DNA of 64,000 nucleotides from Rhizobium sp. Q54 (GCA_945860165.1 CAMAPL010000009.1:22750-86749); one strand, 5' to 3'. Positions 1 through 9,064 are shown, numbered from the stretch's first letter. The notes: generated by a model not told the origin, from the sequence alone. Program-made: numbers and translations.

Positions 1-1986
1 TTTTTCGGCAAAGGCCAATGCGCCGGCTGTCATATGGTCGAGGGCCGCGGAATGGTGAAGGGACCCGACCTGTCCTCCATCGGCCGCAAGTCCACCATCC
101 GCGAGCTGGAACTGGTGCTGGACAATCCCACCTCCCAGATGGGCATTCACACCACAGCCAGCTGCCCGCGCTGGGCTTTCTGCCCCGACGATAGCTGGCG
201 CATCGTCAATGTCAGGCTGCGGGACGGTCAAAACCTGCGCGGCTTCGCGCGCGGCCGCGCCGAGCATGACCTGGAATTGCAGACCCTGGATGGGCGCCTG
301 CACTTCCTGACCGACAAGCAATATCTGACGATCACGCCTGAGAAAAATTCCACCATGCCGCCGCTGAAGGCGAGCGCCGGGGAGCGCCGCGATCTCATCG
401 CTTATCTGAGCTCACTGGGCGGCGCGGCAAAGCTCGGTCCCAGGGTCGGGCTGGCGGAGAAGGTTTCCGCCGAAGCCATCGACACCGTCATGAAACCCAA
501 ACCGGGCGAGTGGCCGACCTATAACGGCGTGCTGGGCGGCAATCGTCACAGTCTCCTGAACCAGATCAACACCAGCACTGTCGGCAACCTGCAGGCGGAG
601 TGGGTTTACCCGCTGGGCGTTCCCAACCTCGAGACCACGCCGATCGTGGTCGACGGCGTGATGTACGTCACCGCGGCCGACAAGGTCTGCGCCCTGGGCG
701 CGGCCACGGGACGCCAGCTCTGGTGCTATGTGCATACCGATACCCCGCTGGATGGCCGGCGGCGCAATCCGGGCCAGGCCAACCGGGGCGTGGCGGTGCT
801 GGGGGACCGCGTCTTCTTCACCACCAGCGACGCCCATCTGATCTGCCTCAACCGGCTGACCGGCGGGTTGATGTGGAATGTCCACATGCCCGAAACGCCC
901 GGCCACTTCGTCGCGACCTCTGCTCCTCTCGTCGTGGGTGACCTAGTCATTGCCGGTATCGGCGGCGGCGACAGTCCGCTGCGCGGTTTCCTGGCGGCCT
1001 ACAAGGTCACCACCGGCGAACAGGCCTGGCGTTTCCTGACGGTCCCCAGGCCGGGCGACCCCGGCTCCGAAACCTGGAAGGGTACCGCTATCGCCATAGG
1101 CGGCGGCGCCACCTGGCTGACAGGCTCCCATGACCCGGAGACCGGCACACTTTACTGGACCGTCGGCAATCCGTTCCCCGCCACCGATGGCGACGAGCGC
1201 GGCGGCGACAATCTCTACACCAATTGCGTGATCGCGCTGGACGTCAAGACCGGCAAACTGCGCTGGTACTATCAGTACACGCCGCACGATCTGCACGACT
1301 GGGACGCGACCGAGCCGGTGCTGGTGGTCAATGCCGAGTATCAGGGCCGCCCCCGCAAGCTGCTGCTCAAGGCCGATCGCAACGGCTTCATGTTCGTGCT
1401 GGACCGCATAACGGGCGAGTTCCTCACGGCCAAACCGTTCGTGCGCAAGATGAACTGGGCCAGCGGCTATGGCGCGGACGGCAAGCCCCGCCTCTTGCCC
1501 GGCAACAGTGTGACCGCGGCCGGCGTCAAGGGCTGTCCGTCGGTGCGCGGCGCCACTAACTGGTATTCGACCTCCTTCAGCCCGGATACAAGGCTCTTCT
1601 ATGTGATGGCGGTGGAGGATTGCAGTATATACCGCAAGACTTCCCAGGAGAGCCGGGGCTATGAAGGCGTTCGCGATCCCAACGATCCCGGACTGAAATA
1701 TCTGCGCGCGCTCGACATTGAGACCGGCAAGACGGTCTGGGAAATTCCCCAGGAGGGACCGCAGGAGGCCAACTATGCCGGTGTGTTGAGCACCGCCGGA
1801 GGCCTAGTGTTCTATGGCGAGACCGGCGGCGGATTTGCCGCGGTCGATGCCAAAAGCGGAAAGACGTTATGGACCTTCCGCGGCAACCAGCCCTGGAAGG
1901 GTTCTCCGATGACCTACATGCTGAATGGGCGCCAGTATATTGCGGTAGCATCCGGCAGCAATATTTTGACCTTCGCACTCAAGTAA
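1..1986 (+). CDS. PQQ-dependent dehydrogenase with N-terminal cytochrome c domain (5' end outside window)
   Basis: The reading frame is open from base 1, so the true start lies upstream. The first codons encode a CAGCH haem c motif (bases 19-33), and a TMPP segment around residue 117 can supply the axial methionine, so a cytochrome c domain comes first. A PQQ-type eight-bladed propeller follows, opening with WPTYNG and containing the repeated W-x-Y/F and ALD-x-x-TG-x-x-W blade motifs of quinohaemoprotein alcohol/sugar dehydrogenases. The order cytochrome-then-propeller differs from the classic type II alcohol dehydrogenases, where the cytochrome is C-terminal. Expected role: periplasmic oxidation of an alcohol or sugar with electrons passed to the haem. 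The substrate cannot be read from the sequence. Confidence 0.9.
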   Translation, partial: FFGKGQCAGCHMVEGRGMVKGPDLSSIGRKSTIRELELVLDNPTSQMGIHTTASCPRWAFCPDDSWRIVNVRLRDGQNLRGFARGRAEHDLELQTLDGRLHFLTDKQYLTITPEKNSTMPPLKASAGERRDLIAYLSSLGGAAKLGPRVGLAEKVSAEAIDTVMKPKPGEWPTYNGVLGGNRHSLLNQINTSTVGNLQAEWVYPLGVPNLETTPIVVDGVMYVTAADKVCALGAATGRQLWCYVHTDTPLDGRRRNPGQANRGVAVLGDRVFFTTSDAHLICLNRLTGGLMWNVHMPETPGHFVATSAPLVVGDLVIAGIGGGDSPLRGFLAAYKVTTGEQAWRFLTVPRPGDPGSETWKGTAIAIGGGATWLTGSHDPETGTLYWTVGNPFPATDGDERGGDNLYTNCVIALDVKTGKLRWYYQYTPHDLHDWDATEPVLVVNAEYQGRPRKLLLKADRNGFMFVLDRITGEFLTAKPFVRKMNWASGYGADGKPRLLPGNSVTAAGVKGCPSVRGATNWYSTSFSPDTRLFYVMAVEDCSIYRKTSQESRGYEGVRDPNDPGLKYLRALDIETGKTVWEIPQEGPQEANYAGVLSTAGGLVFYGETGGGFAAVDAKSGKTLWTFRGNQPWKGSPMTYMLNGRQYIAVASGSNILTFALK

Positions 1987-2058
1987 CAGCGGCTCGCTAG
2001 CGGCGCGATAGAGATTGATGCAAACTAACCGCGACGCGGTCGTCTGACCTGACCAGGT

Positions 2059-2092
2059 CTTTTTGTACCAAGCGGTTTGATAGAAACTGCCT
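2059..2092 (+). repeat. Copy 1 of intergenic TTTTTGTACC motif
   Basis: This stretch reads CTTTTTGTACCAAGCG followed by a T/A-rich half and ends near AACTGCC. Closely similar sequence occurs at 55585-55618 (inverted) and 58961-59004. All three copies are intergenic. It could be an operator or a small mobile repeat; its function is unknown. Confidence 0.6.
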
Positions 2093-2129
2093 TGGGAAAG
2101 AAGCTGGTTATGCTGAAGAACCGTTTTAG

Positions 2130-3161
2130 CGCGGAACAGCCAGCCTCATCAAGGCCGGTGCCGACGCCAAAGCGGCCCGCGCTGACGGCGTCTCGGCGCT
2201 GGCGCTGTGCGCCGGCACTTCAACTCCCGAAGCGTTGACGGGCATGATCACCAAGGGCGCTGACGTGAATGCCGCTGACATGCAGGGCCAGACGCCCCTG
2301 ATGTGGGCCGCCGCCAAGGCCGTGCTGCCGGACGGCACCACGGTAATCCAGGCCGCGCTCCTGATGAAGAACGATCCCTTCGCGATGCAGGTCGTGTCGC
2401 GCGGCGTCGACGTCAATCAGCGCGACAGCAAGGGCTGGCAACTGATCCATACCGCCGCCCTCAGCGGCAATCCCGACCTGATCAAGATGGTGCTGTCCAA
2501 GGGCGGCAATGCCAATGCCCTGACCACGCCGCCGCCGGTTGAGCAACAGAAGGGCGTGTTTTACGCCGCCATGCTGATCCAGAACTGCCCCGCCTGGGGC
2601 GCGCAACAGGTGCAGGTCGCCGCGCTTGGCAGCGTCTCGCCCAAGCCGGTCAAGACCGATGCTGCTGACGTCAAGCGCCGTCCCCTGGAAGGCTTCGAAC
2701 ATCTGCTGCCGCCGCCGGGCACCACGACGCCGCCGCTGCTGCTGGCGGCCCAGTCCGGTTCGGTGGAAGCGATGAAGGTCCTGATCGAGGCCGGTGCCGA
2801 TCCCAAGGCCAAGGCGGCTGACGGCCTGACCCTGGCGCTGGCAGCGGCGCGCGGCGGCAACCTGGAAGCGCTGAAGTTCGCGCTGGAGCTTGATCCCGAC
2901 ATCCATGCCCTGGCCCAGGAAGGCCGCAGCATCATGCATATGGTGGTGGAGAACCGTAACTCCACCGAGCATGAGGCGATGATCACCTATCTCGCCGACA
3001 AGGGTGCGGCCCTGAATGTGAGGGATGAGCGCCTCGTCTCGCCGGGCAGCTACTTCAACCGCGTCGGTCCGGAACAGCTGCGGGTATTCTACATCCAACT
3101 TCTCAAGGACCGCAAAATCAAGCAGGTACCCGATGGCCTTGAGCCTTTGATGGTCCAGTAG
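2130..3161 (+). pseudogene. Ankyrin-repeat protein, 5'-truncated
   Basis: The frame is open from 2130, just after an in-frame TAG at 2127-2129, and already encodes ankyrin sequence (LIKAGADAKAARADG) before the first ATG at 2235. An ATG at 2110 starts a short peptide in another frame that runs into the ankyrin region out of frame. The gene has therefore lost its real 5' end, or carries a frameshift near 2125-2140. Ankyrin helices continue to about 3090 (GADVNAADMQGQTPLMWAA, GADPKAKAADGLTLALAAA). Complete relatives usually carry a signal peptide and more repeats. A short functional product starting at 2235 (308 aa) cannot be excluded. Confidence 0.7.
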
Positions 3162-3183
3162 CTCCCGTGATCTACGAGCAACA

Positions 3184-3213
3184 AACGCCGCCGGTTTCCC
3201 GGCGGCGTTTTTG
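3184..3213 (+). terminator. Rho-independent terminator after the ankyrin gene
   Basis: AACGCCGCCGG, a TTTC loop and CCGGCGGCG form a strong GC-rich stem followed by TTTTTGTTT. It lies 22 bases after the ankyrin stop codon. Confidence 0.9.
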
Positions 3214-3273
3214 TTTCAGCACAGTCTTAATTATCCCCGGCGGTGTTGATAAAGCCGTAGCGCAGATTGCTGG

Positions 3274-3358
3274 GGTGATGAGCGGTTCGCTGCAAGCGAA
3301 CGAAACGACCCAGTGGACCGTTTCGAACGAAGAACGCCCGGAGCGCGAGCGAAGGGCC
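3274..3358 (+). repeat. Dispersed palindromic repeat, copy A
   Basis: About 85 bases, centred on CAGTGGACCGTTTCG, align at roughly three quarters identity with the reverse complement of 13461-13546. The core is an imperfect palindrome (GGTCCAxTGGACC type). The element has an open frame but no gene features. It looks like a chromosomal interspersed repeat of the kind often mistaken for small ORFs. Confidence 0.65.
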
Positions 3359-3507
3359 AGGCAAAAACACCGGCGGTATTCTGTTTTCACTTAAATATAG
3401 AGTCCCCGGAATGATCGGAATGATCAAAGAAATCTACTCTGACCCCAATTCTTCGACATTTACCCAGGTCTGCTTTATACTGACGGCATGTCGGCGGGGA
3501 ACGGAGC

Positions 3508-3650
3508 ATGACAGAGCTCAAGCGCACCATCAGCACCGGCCAGCTGATGCTCTATGGCGTCGGCTCGATGATGGGGCACGGGCATTTATGGCTTGTCGGC
3601 AAGGGCGCGAGCATCATGGGCTGCGCCGTTACGGCCTGCTGGACAATGAG
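3508..3650 (+). pseudogene. APC-family amino acid permease, 5' fragment
   Basis: An ATG preceded by GGGAACGGAGC opens MTELKRTISTGQLMLYGVGS, which is the N-terminus typical of APC amino acid permeases. The expected glycine-rich GAGIYGLVGK segment follows only if one extra base near 3575 and one missing base near 3595 are corrected. Similarity ends near 3650, where the frame closes. Only the first transmembrane region remains, so this is a decayed fragment. From here to the channel gene at 3872 I see only the repeat at 3791-3819. Confidence 0.6.
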
Positions 3651-3790
3651 TGAAAAGCCTGCTCCCGAAAAGGTTGCGCGCCGGAGTGGTTTGGTTTCAC
3701 CTTGCACGCGATGCAATAGCCTTCGCTCAAATGCTGTACTGCGCTTGAAACAGGAGGCCGCTTATCCCCGCCGCTTGAGGTTGCTCAGTA

Positions 3791-3819
3791 TGTCCGCTTT
3801 GCGCCAATAGCGGACATTC
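3791..3819. repeat. Short dispersed repeat TGTCCGCTTT type, copy 1
   Basis: TGTCCGCTTT, then GCGCCAA, then a run matching AGCGGACATTC, forms an imperfect inverted repeat. A near-identical copy lies at 4773-4801, so the two copies flank the ion channel gene. Similar sequences are familiar as interspersed repeats in Bradyrhizobium-type genomes, where they give spurious ORFs with MSAxGxKRT-like starts. Confidence 0.7.
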
Positions 3820-3871
3820 GGGATCTCAGAGCTGAACTTCGTGCCGCGACTGCGAGCACAACGGTTCTTTA

Positions 3872-4672
3872 TCAAACCACTCCCTCATCCGGAATATGTA
3901 AAACCCGTCCGCAATGTTTGCAGTGAACTGCGTCAATGTCATGAATCAAGAGCGCGCAGTCCGGGCACTCGAAGCGGATTTTGTTGGGACGAAAGACGGT
4001 CTGGAGAAGACGCAGGAAGAGGCTAACGCCCACTATCATGATGATGACCGCCAGCAGCCGGCCACCCGGTCCGAGAAGTACGACGTCCCCAAATCCTGTT
4101 GTCGTCAGCGTTGTGATCGTGAAATAAAGGGCATCGATATAGCTATTGATCTGAGGATTTATCGTGTGCTGAGACACATAGATGAATGATGTGACAATCA
4201 TAACGAAGACTACGAGATTAAGAGTCCGCTGAATAACGTCCTCATAGCGCCGGAACCACGCCGAGTCAGAGCGTAGATCGCGCAAGAGCTGGAAGGAGCG
4301 GAAAAGCCTCAGCGCACGGACAATCCGCAAAAAGCCAAGATTTTCAATAAATGTCGGCAGTAACAGCGACGCAATCACGACAAGATCCGTTGCAGTGGAA
4401 AGGCTCATCACTTGGCGGGGGCGGTTGATTTCAGCGTATAGACGCGCTGAAAGCTCTATGATCAAAATTGTCCCCAGCGCGAAGTCTAGCGGGACGATCC
4501 ACCACTGGCCCGGGAACGACGCTGAGAGAATGAAGACCCCGATGGTAGTGAGGTCAAACCAAACCATCCCATAACGAAACCGTCTAGCCCGTGTGTCATC
4601 CCCAAAATAGAGGTTGCGCAATACTCTCTGGAAACCAGGCCCGCCTCCGAGATCTTTGAGTCTGGCGATCAT
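3872..4672 (-). CDS. Voltage-gated-type potassium channel with C-terminal zinc ribbon
   Basis: The 266-residue membrane protein has the six-helix layout of voltage-gated K+ channels. An S4-like helix, RIVRALRLFRSFQLLRDLR, carries regularly spaced arginines around residues 134-152. The pore loop holds the selectivity filter TTTGFGD near residue 195. The C-terminus adds a CPDC...CKHC zinc-ribbon pair (about 236-257), possibly a cytoplasmic sensor or assembly domain. It acts in the inner membrane as a monovalent cation channel. GC content is visibly lower than its neighbours and related short repeats flank it (3791, 4773), suggesting it was acquired. No operon partner is visible. Confidence 0.88.
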   Translation of the reverse strand: MIARLKDLGGGPGFQRVLRNLYFGDDTRARRFRYGMVWFDLTTIGVFILSASFPGQWWIVPLDFALGTILIIELSARLYAEINRPRQVMSLSTATDLVVIASLLLPTFIENLGFLRIVRALRLFRSFQLLRDLRSDSAWFRRYEDVIQRTLNLVVFVMIVTSFIYVSQHTINPQINSYIDALYFTITTLTTTGFGDVVLLGPGGRLLAVIIMIVGVSLFLRLLQTVFRPNKIRFECPDCALLIHDIDAVHCKHCGRVLHIPDEGVV

Positions 4673-4772
4673 TGTGCTGTTCGGCCTTTTTCACGGTTTG
4701 GACAACAATGCCATAATTTAGTAAGTCATGCGCCTGCAGCGCCCGCCTGCCTGACTGACTTTCAGCTTCGCC

Positions 4773-4801
4773 TGTCCGCTTTGCGCCAAAAGCAGACATT
4801 C
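4773..4801. repeat. Short dispersed repeat TGTCCGCTTT type, copy 2
   Basis: It matches copy 1 at 3791-3819 apart from a few bases (AAAAGCAGACATTC instead of AATAGCGGACATTC). It lies upstream of the ion channel gene start. Confidence 0.7.
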
Positions 4802-4949
4802 CCGGCAGGTAGAATTTGACCACATCGAGTACCGAGCCCTATCCACCGGCGTATTCTGCACCGTGATAGCATAGCCGCCGGTAAGGATTTTCAGTATCGG
4901 TGAACGAACCAGCGTAGCGAGCAGTCCGAGCGTCAGCGAGGACGCTAAC

Positions 4950-4989
4950 CTACGCTCTCAACAACCCCACTACGCTCTCAACAACCCCA
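4950..4989. repeat. Perfect 20-base tandem duplication
   Basis: The unit CTACGCTCTCAACAACCCCA occurs at 4950-4969 and again at 4970-4989. It sits immediately downstream of the stop codon of the beta-helix gene, which reads from the other side. Confidence 0.85.
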
Positions 4990-5004
4990 ATTGTTTGACG
5001 AACA

Positions 5005-6957
5005 TCAGCGATAGAACGGCTGCGCGTTTAGCCAGCGGGGTCCGTAGTGCGGTTCGGGTTGGCCCACTTCGAGCGCGCCCAAGTCTGGGGCAGCGCCTGA
5101 AAATCCGTCATTTACTGTCGGAATGCGGTCTCCGGCGTCCACGCCCTTGCTGCCCGGCTTCAGGCGGAAAGTCAGGTCCATCGCATGATGGACCTGGTGG
5201 CGCTTGGCCGGGTCGGGCAGCGTCATCTTCTCGAAGGTGTCGATATCGAGTTCGACGCCGTGCCGCTCCTGGCCGGTCGCGGCGCTCAGCGCGGCGAGCG
5301 TCGAGAAGTTCGTGGTGCTGCCCGGCGCCTGCCAGCGATACTGCTCCGTGGCGCCCGGATTGGGCCGGTAACCGTTATAGTCAGAGCTGTAGGCCCCGGT
5401 CACATTCATCCATCGCATCACCCCCTGCGCCGCGCCCCGACCGATGAAGAGGTTGTTACGATAATGCATGTTGGAGGCTGCTCCGCCGGACTGCTCCCCG
5501 ATCAGCGTATTGTGCCACATGAAGATGCCGGCGGGGTTTGCATTGATCTTGAAGGCGTTCGGAACATTGTAGGAGAGATTGCGAATAAAATAGACCGGCC
5601 CGCCAAAGACGGGTTGTGCGCTGTAGCCGCTGTGCGGTGCGTTCACGCCCCGGTTCTTGTAGACGCGGATGTTGTGGACGCCGCCGTCAGTTTCCACGAA
5701 GTCATCGCCGGACAGGTGAATGTCGTTGCCGTAGATATCGATCGACGAGGCGCGCCGGTCAGGATCCGTTGGGGGTGTGCCATAGGTCGAGATGCCGATA
5801 CCATCATGGAAAAAGGCAATCGCATTGTGGGCGATCACATGGCCGGGGCCATAGACCTTGATGGCGTAGTAGCTGCGCATTTCGTGGGAGCCGTAGACGC
5901 CGGCTGCGCCGCCCGCCTCGTCCGGCTGCCGAAACTGGCGGTTCCAGCCGACCAGGAGGTTGCGCGTCTGGGGGCGGCCAAGGAAAACATTGTCGGCAAT
6001 GTAAAAGTCACTCGATCCCGCATATTCGGTCCACACGCCGAAGCCGATATTCTCGAAGCGGCAGTTCTTGACGGTAAGCCCGACGGCACCGCCCACCTCT
6101 TTCATGCCCGCAAAGATCGCGACGTCGGTGTCGCGGAAGGTGATCCCGTCGAAAATGTGATGTGTCGACGCCTGCACATCAAACAGGCGATGATTGCCCG
6201 CGCCGTCGATGACAACGTCGCCGTCACCGGCCGCCTTGATGGTGATGGGTTTTTCCGCTGTGCCCTTTAGGGTAAGCCACATGGTCCCATCAAAGGGCGT
6301 CACCATCGGGTCAACGTAGTTGAGGCGCTCGTTCCGGTAGATGCCGGCGTGCATCAGGATAGTGTCGCCAGGCTGGGCGCGGCGCTCCCACACCACGCTC
6401 CAGTCGCCTAGGCCGGCGCCGTAGTAAGCCTGCAGCAGGCTGTCGAAGGCGGGCAACTTGCGCTCTCCCTTCCAGCCGGGCGGATAGACGTGAAGCGTCC
6501 GCCCCGCCGCATAGGGCTGCGGTTCGACCCGCGTCTTTGCTTTTACGATGTGCGTAGTCTGACCCGAGGCGCCGTCCGGGTCAGTCAACGCGAAGCGGGC
6601 CTCATATTCGGTGCCGGGTGCCAGGCCCAGGATGCTGCCGGCGAAGCCGTCAGGGACGATGTAGCTGAGATTTTCGACGTCGCGGAAGATGCGCTCGCCG
6701 CCGACACGCACCAGCGGCAACGCCTTGCGCCAGGCAGCCTCGCCCGCACGGCGAAAATCGACAGAGACGGAGGCATTGCGATTGGTGTCGCCTGTAATCG
6801 CCCACTCGAAGCCCAGATTCTCCAGCGTCGGATGCTCGACCGTGAACCGGCCCGCCGCCGTGCCGCTCTGGGCCTGGGCAGGTACCGCCAATATCGCCCA
6901 CGTCAAGGCGGCAAGCGCGGCGCTCCTTATGGCAGAACGTTCGATCCTGTTCAGCAT
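5005..6957 (-). CDS. Secreted right-handed parallel beta-helix protein (polysaccharide-lyase-like)
   Basis: I chose the ATG at 6957 because GGGGAGG precedes it and the product then begins with a clean signal peptide (MLNRIERSAIRSAALAAL, cleavage near AQAQ). The mature protein of about 620 residues has an N-terminal fibronectin-like part (to about residue 130), then repeated short beta-strand turns with N-x-x-F/I and V-x-x-C-x-F-E-N patterns (KNCRFENIGFG, YIADNVFLG, HNAIAFFHDG). These are typical of parallel beta-helix polysaccharide lyases or pectinase-like enzymes. Expected role: cutting or binding an acidic polysaccharide outside the cytoplasm. No catalytic residue can be fixed without alignment. 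Confidence 0.8.
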   Translation of the reverse strand: MLNRIERSAIRSAALAALTWAILAVPAQAQSGTAAGRFTVEHPTLENLGFEWAITGDTNRNASVSVDFRRAGEAAWRKALPLVRVGGERIFRDVENLSYIVPDGFAGSILGLAPGTEYEARFALTDPDGASGQTTHIVKAKTRVEPQPYAAGRTLHVYPPGWKGERKLPAFDSLLQAYYGAGLGDWSVVWERRAQPGDTILMHAGIYRNERLNYVDPMVTPFDGTMWLTLKGTAEKPITIKAAGDGDVVIDGAGNHRLFDVQASTHHIFDGITFRDTDVAIFAGMKEVGGAVGLTVKNCRFENIGFGVWTEYAGSSDFYIADNVFLGRPQTRNLLVGWNRQFRQPDEAGGAAGVYGSHEMRSYYAIKVYGPGHVIAHNAIAFFHDGIGISTYGTPPTDPDRRASSIDIYGNDIHLSGDDFVETDGGVHNIRVYKNRGVNAPHSGYSAQPVFGGPVYFIRNLSYNVPNAFKINANPAGIFMWHNTLIGEQSGGAASNMHYRNNLFIGRGAAQGVMRWMNVTGAYSSDYNGYRPNPGATEQYRWQAPGSTTNFSTLAALSAATGQERHGVELDIDTFEKMTLPDPAKRHQVHHAMDLTFRLKPGSKGVDAGDRIPTVNDGFSGAAPDLGALEVGQPEPHYGPRWLNAQPFYR

Positions 6958-7068
6958 GTCGGCCTCCCCAAGCCTGCCCGGTATTTGTACCAGCCAGATG
7001 CAGGCTACTACATGGGCACCGTCCAATCCAGATGGGCGGAGCGCCCGCCCGGAATGTCCACCGCCGGC

Positions 7069-7248
7069 TTAAACCCTGCTCCACAACCCTTTCTTGATAT
7101 CGAATTTAACCTTTCCTGCCGCCCGCATCCGCATCAGCAGATCCTGCATGGGATCGCTGCTTTTGCTGCTGGGATCGAGCAGTCTCTGCAGCGCGTAGAC
7201 GGCGAGCGGTTTGTCCAGCGCGGCCAGAACTTCGTCTTCTTTTGTCAT
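7069..7248 (-). CDS. Small conserved-looking hypothetical protein
   Basis: This 59-residue product (MTKEDEVLAALDKPLAVYAL...) starts at the ATG at 7248, with AAAGAG eight bases upstream; a TTG at 7254 is an alternative. It is charged and mostly helical, with no signal peptide or membrane segment. The family is not recognised. It lies between two exported carbohydrate genes on the same strand but with sizeable gaps, so co-transcription is uncertain. Confidence 0.55.
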   Translation of the reverse strand: MTKEDEVLAALDKPLAVYALQRLLDPSSKSSDPMQDLLMRMRAAGKVKFDIKKGLWSRV

Positions 7249-7323
7249 GATCAATACTCTTTCATTTTGCTGACACCTTCATCGTGCCCTGATTGTAATC
7301 CATGGAAAACCCGGCACGGCCAT

Positions 7324-8532
7324 CTAAGGCAGCGCCTTCGTCCCCGTAAACGGATTATATCGCCGCTCCGCCAGCGCGGCCCAGGCGGCGGGCGCCAGAT
7401 GCGCGATGTGAAAATACTGGCGCGGCTGGGTGGGATCGGTGTCCAGCATGAAGCCGGTGGGAAGCTCTCGGGTGCTGGCGGCGAAATAGGAACCATCGGG
7501 CGCCCGCATCGTCTCGACCGCTGTCATTAGGCTGCCCGCCTCTTTCGTGCGGCCTGACAGTTTCAGCAACAGCGCCACCTGTGCCGTGCCCTCGGTCCAA
7601 AGCCCTTCCTTGGCTTCGCTATAGGCAAAGCCTTTGCCGTCGCGCAGCCGGTCTGGCGCCATCGCCGCAGGGTAGCGCGCCGCGGCGCCGGGGATCGCCA
7701 GCAGCGGCCATATCTGCGCATCCAGCGCCAGAGTGAGATTGGGCGTTTTGCCCTCCAGCCCCGTCCCCACCGCGAAGCAGCCGCAGTCGGGGCGCCACAT
7801 GGCATGCACGAAATCGCGCGCCGCGCCGGCCTGGGCCAGCCAGGCCTTGTCGCCGGTCGCTTGCGCCAACGCAGTGAACGCCGCCACCAGGTCGGTATTA
7901 TGTTCGGTCGATTTCCACGTCTGGACGATGGGCGCGGGTTCGTGGGCGAAGGTGCCGCCAGCAAATCCGCCGGGCGGGCTTTCGCTGCGCCATTGCAGGA
8001 CCCAGCCACCGATGCGCGCCGCGCCGCCGCGGTAGCGGCGATCCCCCGTCGCCCGGTCCAGCGCCAGCAGCGCTAGCATCACCCAGGCCATATTGCCGGT
8101 GTCGCTGCCGACCTGGTAGCGGTCTTCCACCCACATATTCTGCTTGGCGTCCCACCATCCCGCCAACTTCACCGGGCCAGGACCGACAGGACCGGCGAGA
8201 TAGCCATTGCGCAGGCGCCCGTCATGCCAATAGCGGTCGCGGTCCAGCGCCGCGAGAATGGCGTCCCCAATCCGTGCGGCATTTTTGGTTCTGTCGCAGG
8301 CCACCAGTGCAATCGCCGCGACGGCATTGTCATAAAGAAAGGCGGCGCCCTGCAGCGGTCCGGATTTCACCGTGGGATAGCTCGCCAGAAAGACAGGGCC
8401 CGCATGCTGGGACGCCATCGCACTGGAAAGATGGGTGCAGGCTGTCGGCAACGGGGCTGCGGACGCTTGCCCTGCCCCCAGCAGTTGGACGCCGATCGCG
8501 GCCATTGCTACGATCAGCGCCGCCCGGGTCAT
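7324..8532 (-). CDS. Exported (alpha/alpha)6-barrel glycosidase-like protein
   Basis: The 402-residue protein begins with a signal peptide (MTRAALIVAMAAIG..., cleavage after ASA). Paired helices with aromatic-rich loops follow (WVEDRYQVGSDTGNMAWVML, TEHNTDLVAAFTALAQATGD, LTLALDAQIWPLLAIPG), the style of six-hairpin glycosidases. I cannot name a family. Its ATG overlaps the stop codon of the DUF1801 gene (ATGA, 8529-8532), so the two are translationally coupled. Likely role: periplasmic or extracellular carbohydrate processing. Confidence 0.7.
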   Translation of the reverse strand: MTRAALIVAMAAIGVQLLGAGQASAAPLPTACTHLSSAMASQHAGPVFLASYPTVKSGPLQGAAFLYDNAVAAIALVACDRTKNAARIGDAILAALDRDRYWHDGRLRNGYLAGPVGPGPVKLAGWWDAKQNMWVEDRYQVGSDTGNMAWVMLALLALDRATGDRRYRGGAARIGGWVLQWRSESPPGGFAGGTFAHEPAPIVQTWKSTEHNTDLVAAFTALAQATGDKAWLAQAGAARDFVHAMWRPDCGCFAVGTGLEGKTPNLTLALDAQIWPLLAIPGAAARYPAAMAPDRLRDGKGFAYSEAKEGLWTEGTAQVALLLKLSGRTKEAGSLMTAVETMRAPDGSYFAASTRELPTGFMLDTDPTQPRQYFHIAHLAPAAWAALAERRYNPFTGTKALP

Positions 8533-8930
8533 CGTTTCACCGGCTTGCGCGCGGGCGCTTTCTTTTTCAGCTTGGCCTGGTTGCAGGCAATCGCGGCGCG
8601 GACGAGTTTCTTCAGGGCGGCGCTATCCACCTTGTTGCCTTCGAAGAAATCGATTGACCGCCTCTGGTTGCCATCCAGGCCATCATTGAACAGCTTGTCG
8701 GTATCGGGAAAGTGCGCGCCGTTGGCGAATGTCAGCTTGACCTTGCCCTTGTGGGCATTGGCGACCGCGATCATGCCATCACGGCACCAGACCGGGCTTC
8801 CCATCCACTTCCAGTCCTCGGTGATCCCCTTGTCGGCGGCCAGGATGGCCTTGCGGAGCGCCGAGAAGGTCTTGCCCCGCCAGTCGGGGATTTTGGCAAT
8901 CAACTGGTCGATGCGCTGCGATGGAGTCAT
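8529..8930 (-). CDS. DUF1801 family protein
   Basis: The 133-residue protein contains the DUF1801/YdhG fold signature: an N-terminal helix (MTPSQRIDQLIAKIPDW), E-x-W-K-W-x-x-P-V-W around residue 41, then KVKLTFANGA. A lysine-rich tail ends it. I chose the ATG at 8930 because AGGAAGGAACAGGG precedes it; an ATG at 8960 has no ribosome site. The family is small, cytoplasmic and of uncertain biochemical role. It is the first gene of a two-gene unit with the exported barrel protein, an unusual pairing. Confidence 0.8.
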   Translation of the reverse strand: MTPSQRIDQLIAKIPDWRGKTFSALRKAILAADKGITEDWKWMGSPVWCRDGMIAVANAHKGKVKLTFANGAHFPDTDKLFNDGLDGNQRRSIDFFEGNKVDSAALKKLVRAAIACNQAKLKKKAPARKPVKR

Positions 8931-9064
8931 GCAAATACGGCCCTGTTCCTTCCTGCTCATTTTATCACGTGAGAGCCTGGCCGCGAATGGTGGTGGACAG
9001 GTGCGCGACAGGCTGGACAGCGGCACGGAATCGGCCCCTGCTGACCAAAAATCAGGAGGAACTC

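Larger units (their letters stand above)
4673..5004. other. Gene-free stretch with repeats
   Basis: No convincing gene is present. The stretch holds the second TGTCCGCTTT repeat (4773-4801) and a perfect 20-base tandem duplication (4950-4989). The open frames here are derived from these repeats. Confidence 0.6.

Noticed and set aside
2220..3098. 292-codon frame antisense to the ankyrin gene
   Set aside because: Composition reflects GC-rich third positions of the real gene; no family motif and no ribosome site.
5185..6270. 361-codon frame antisense to the beta-helix gene
   Set aside because: Shadow of a gene with signal peptide and recognisable repeats on the other strand.
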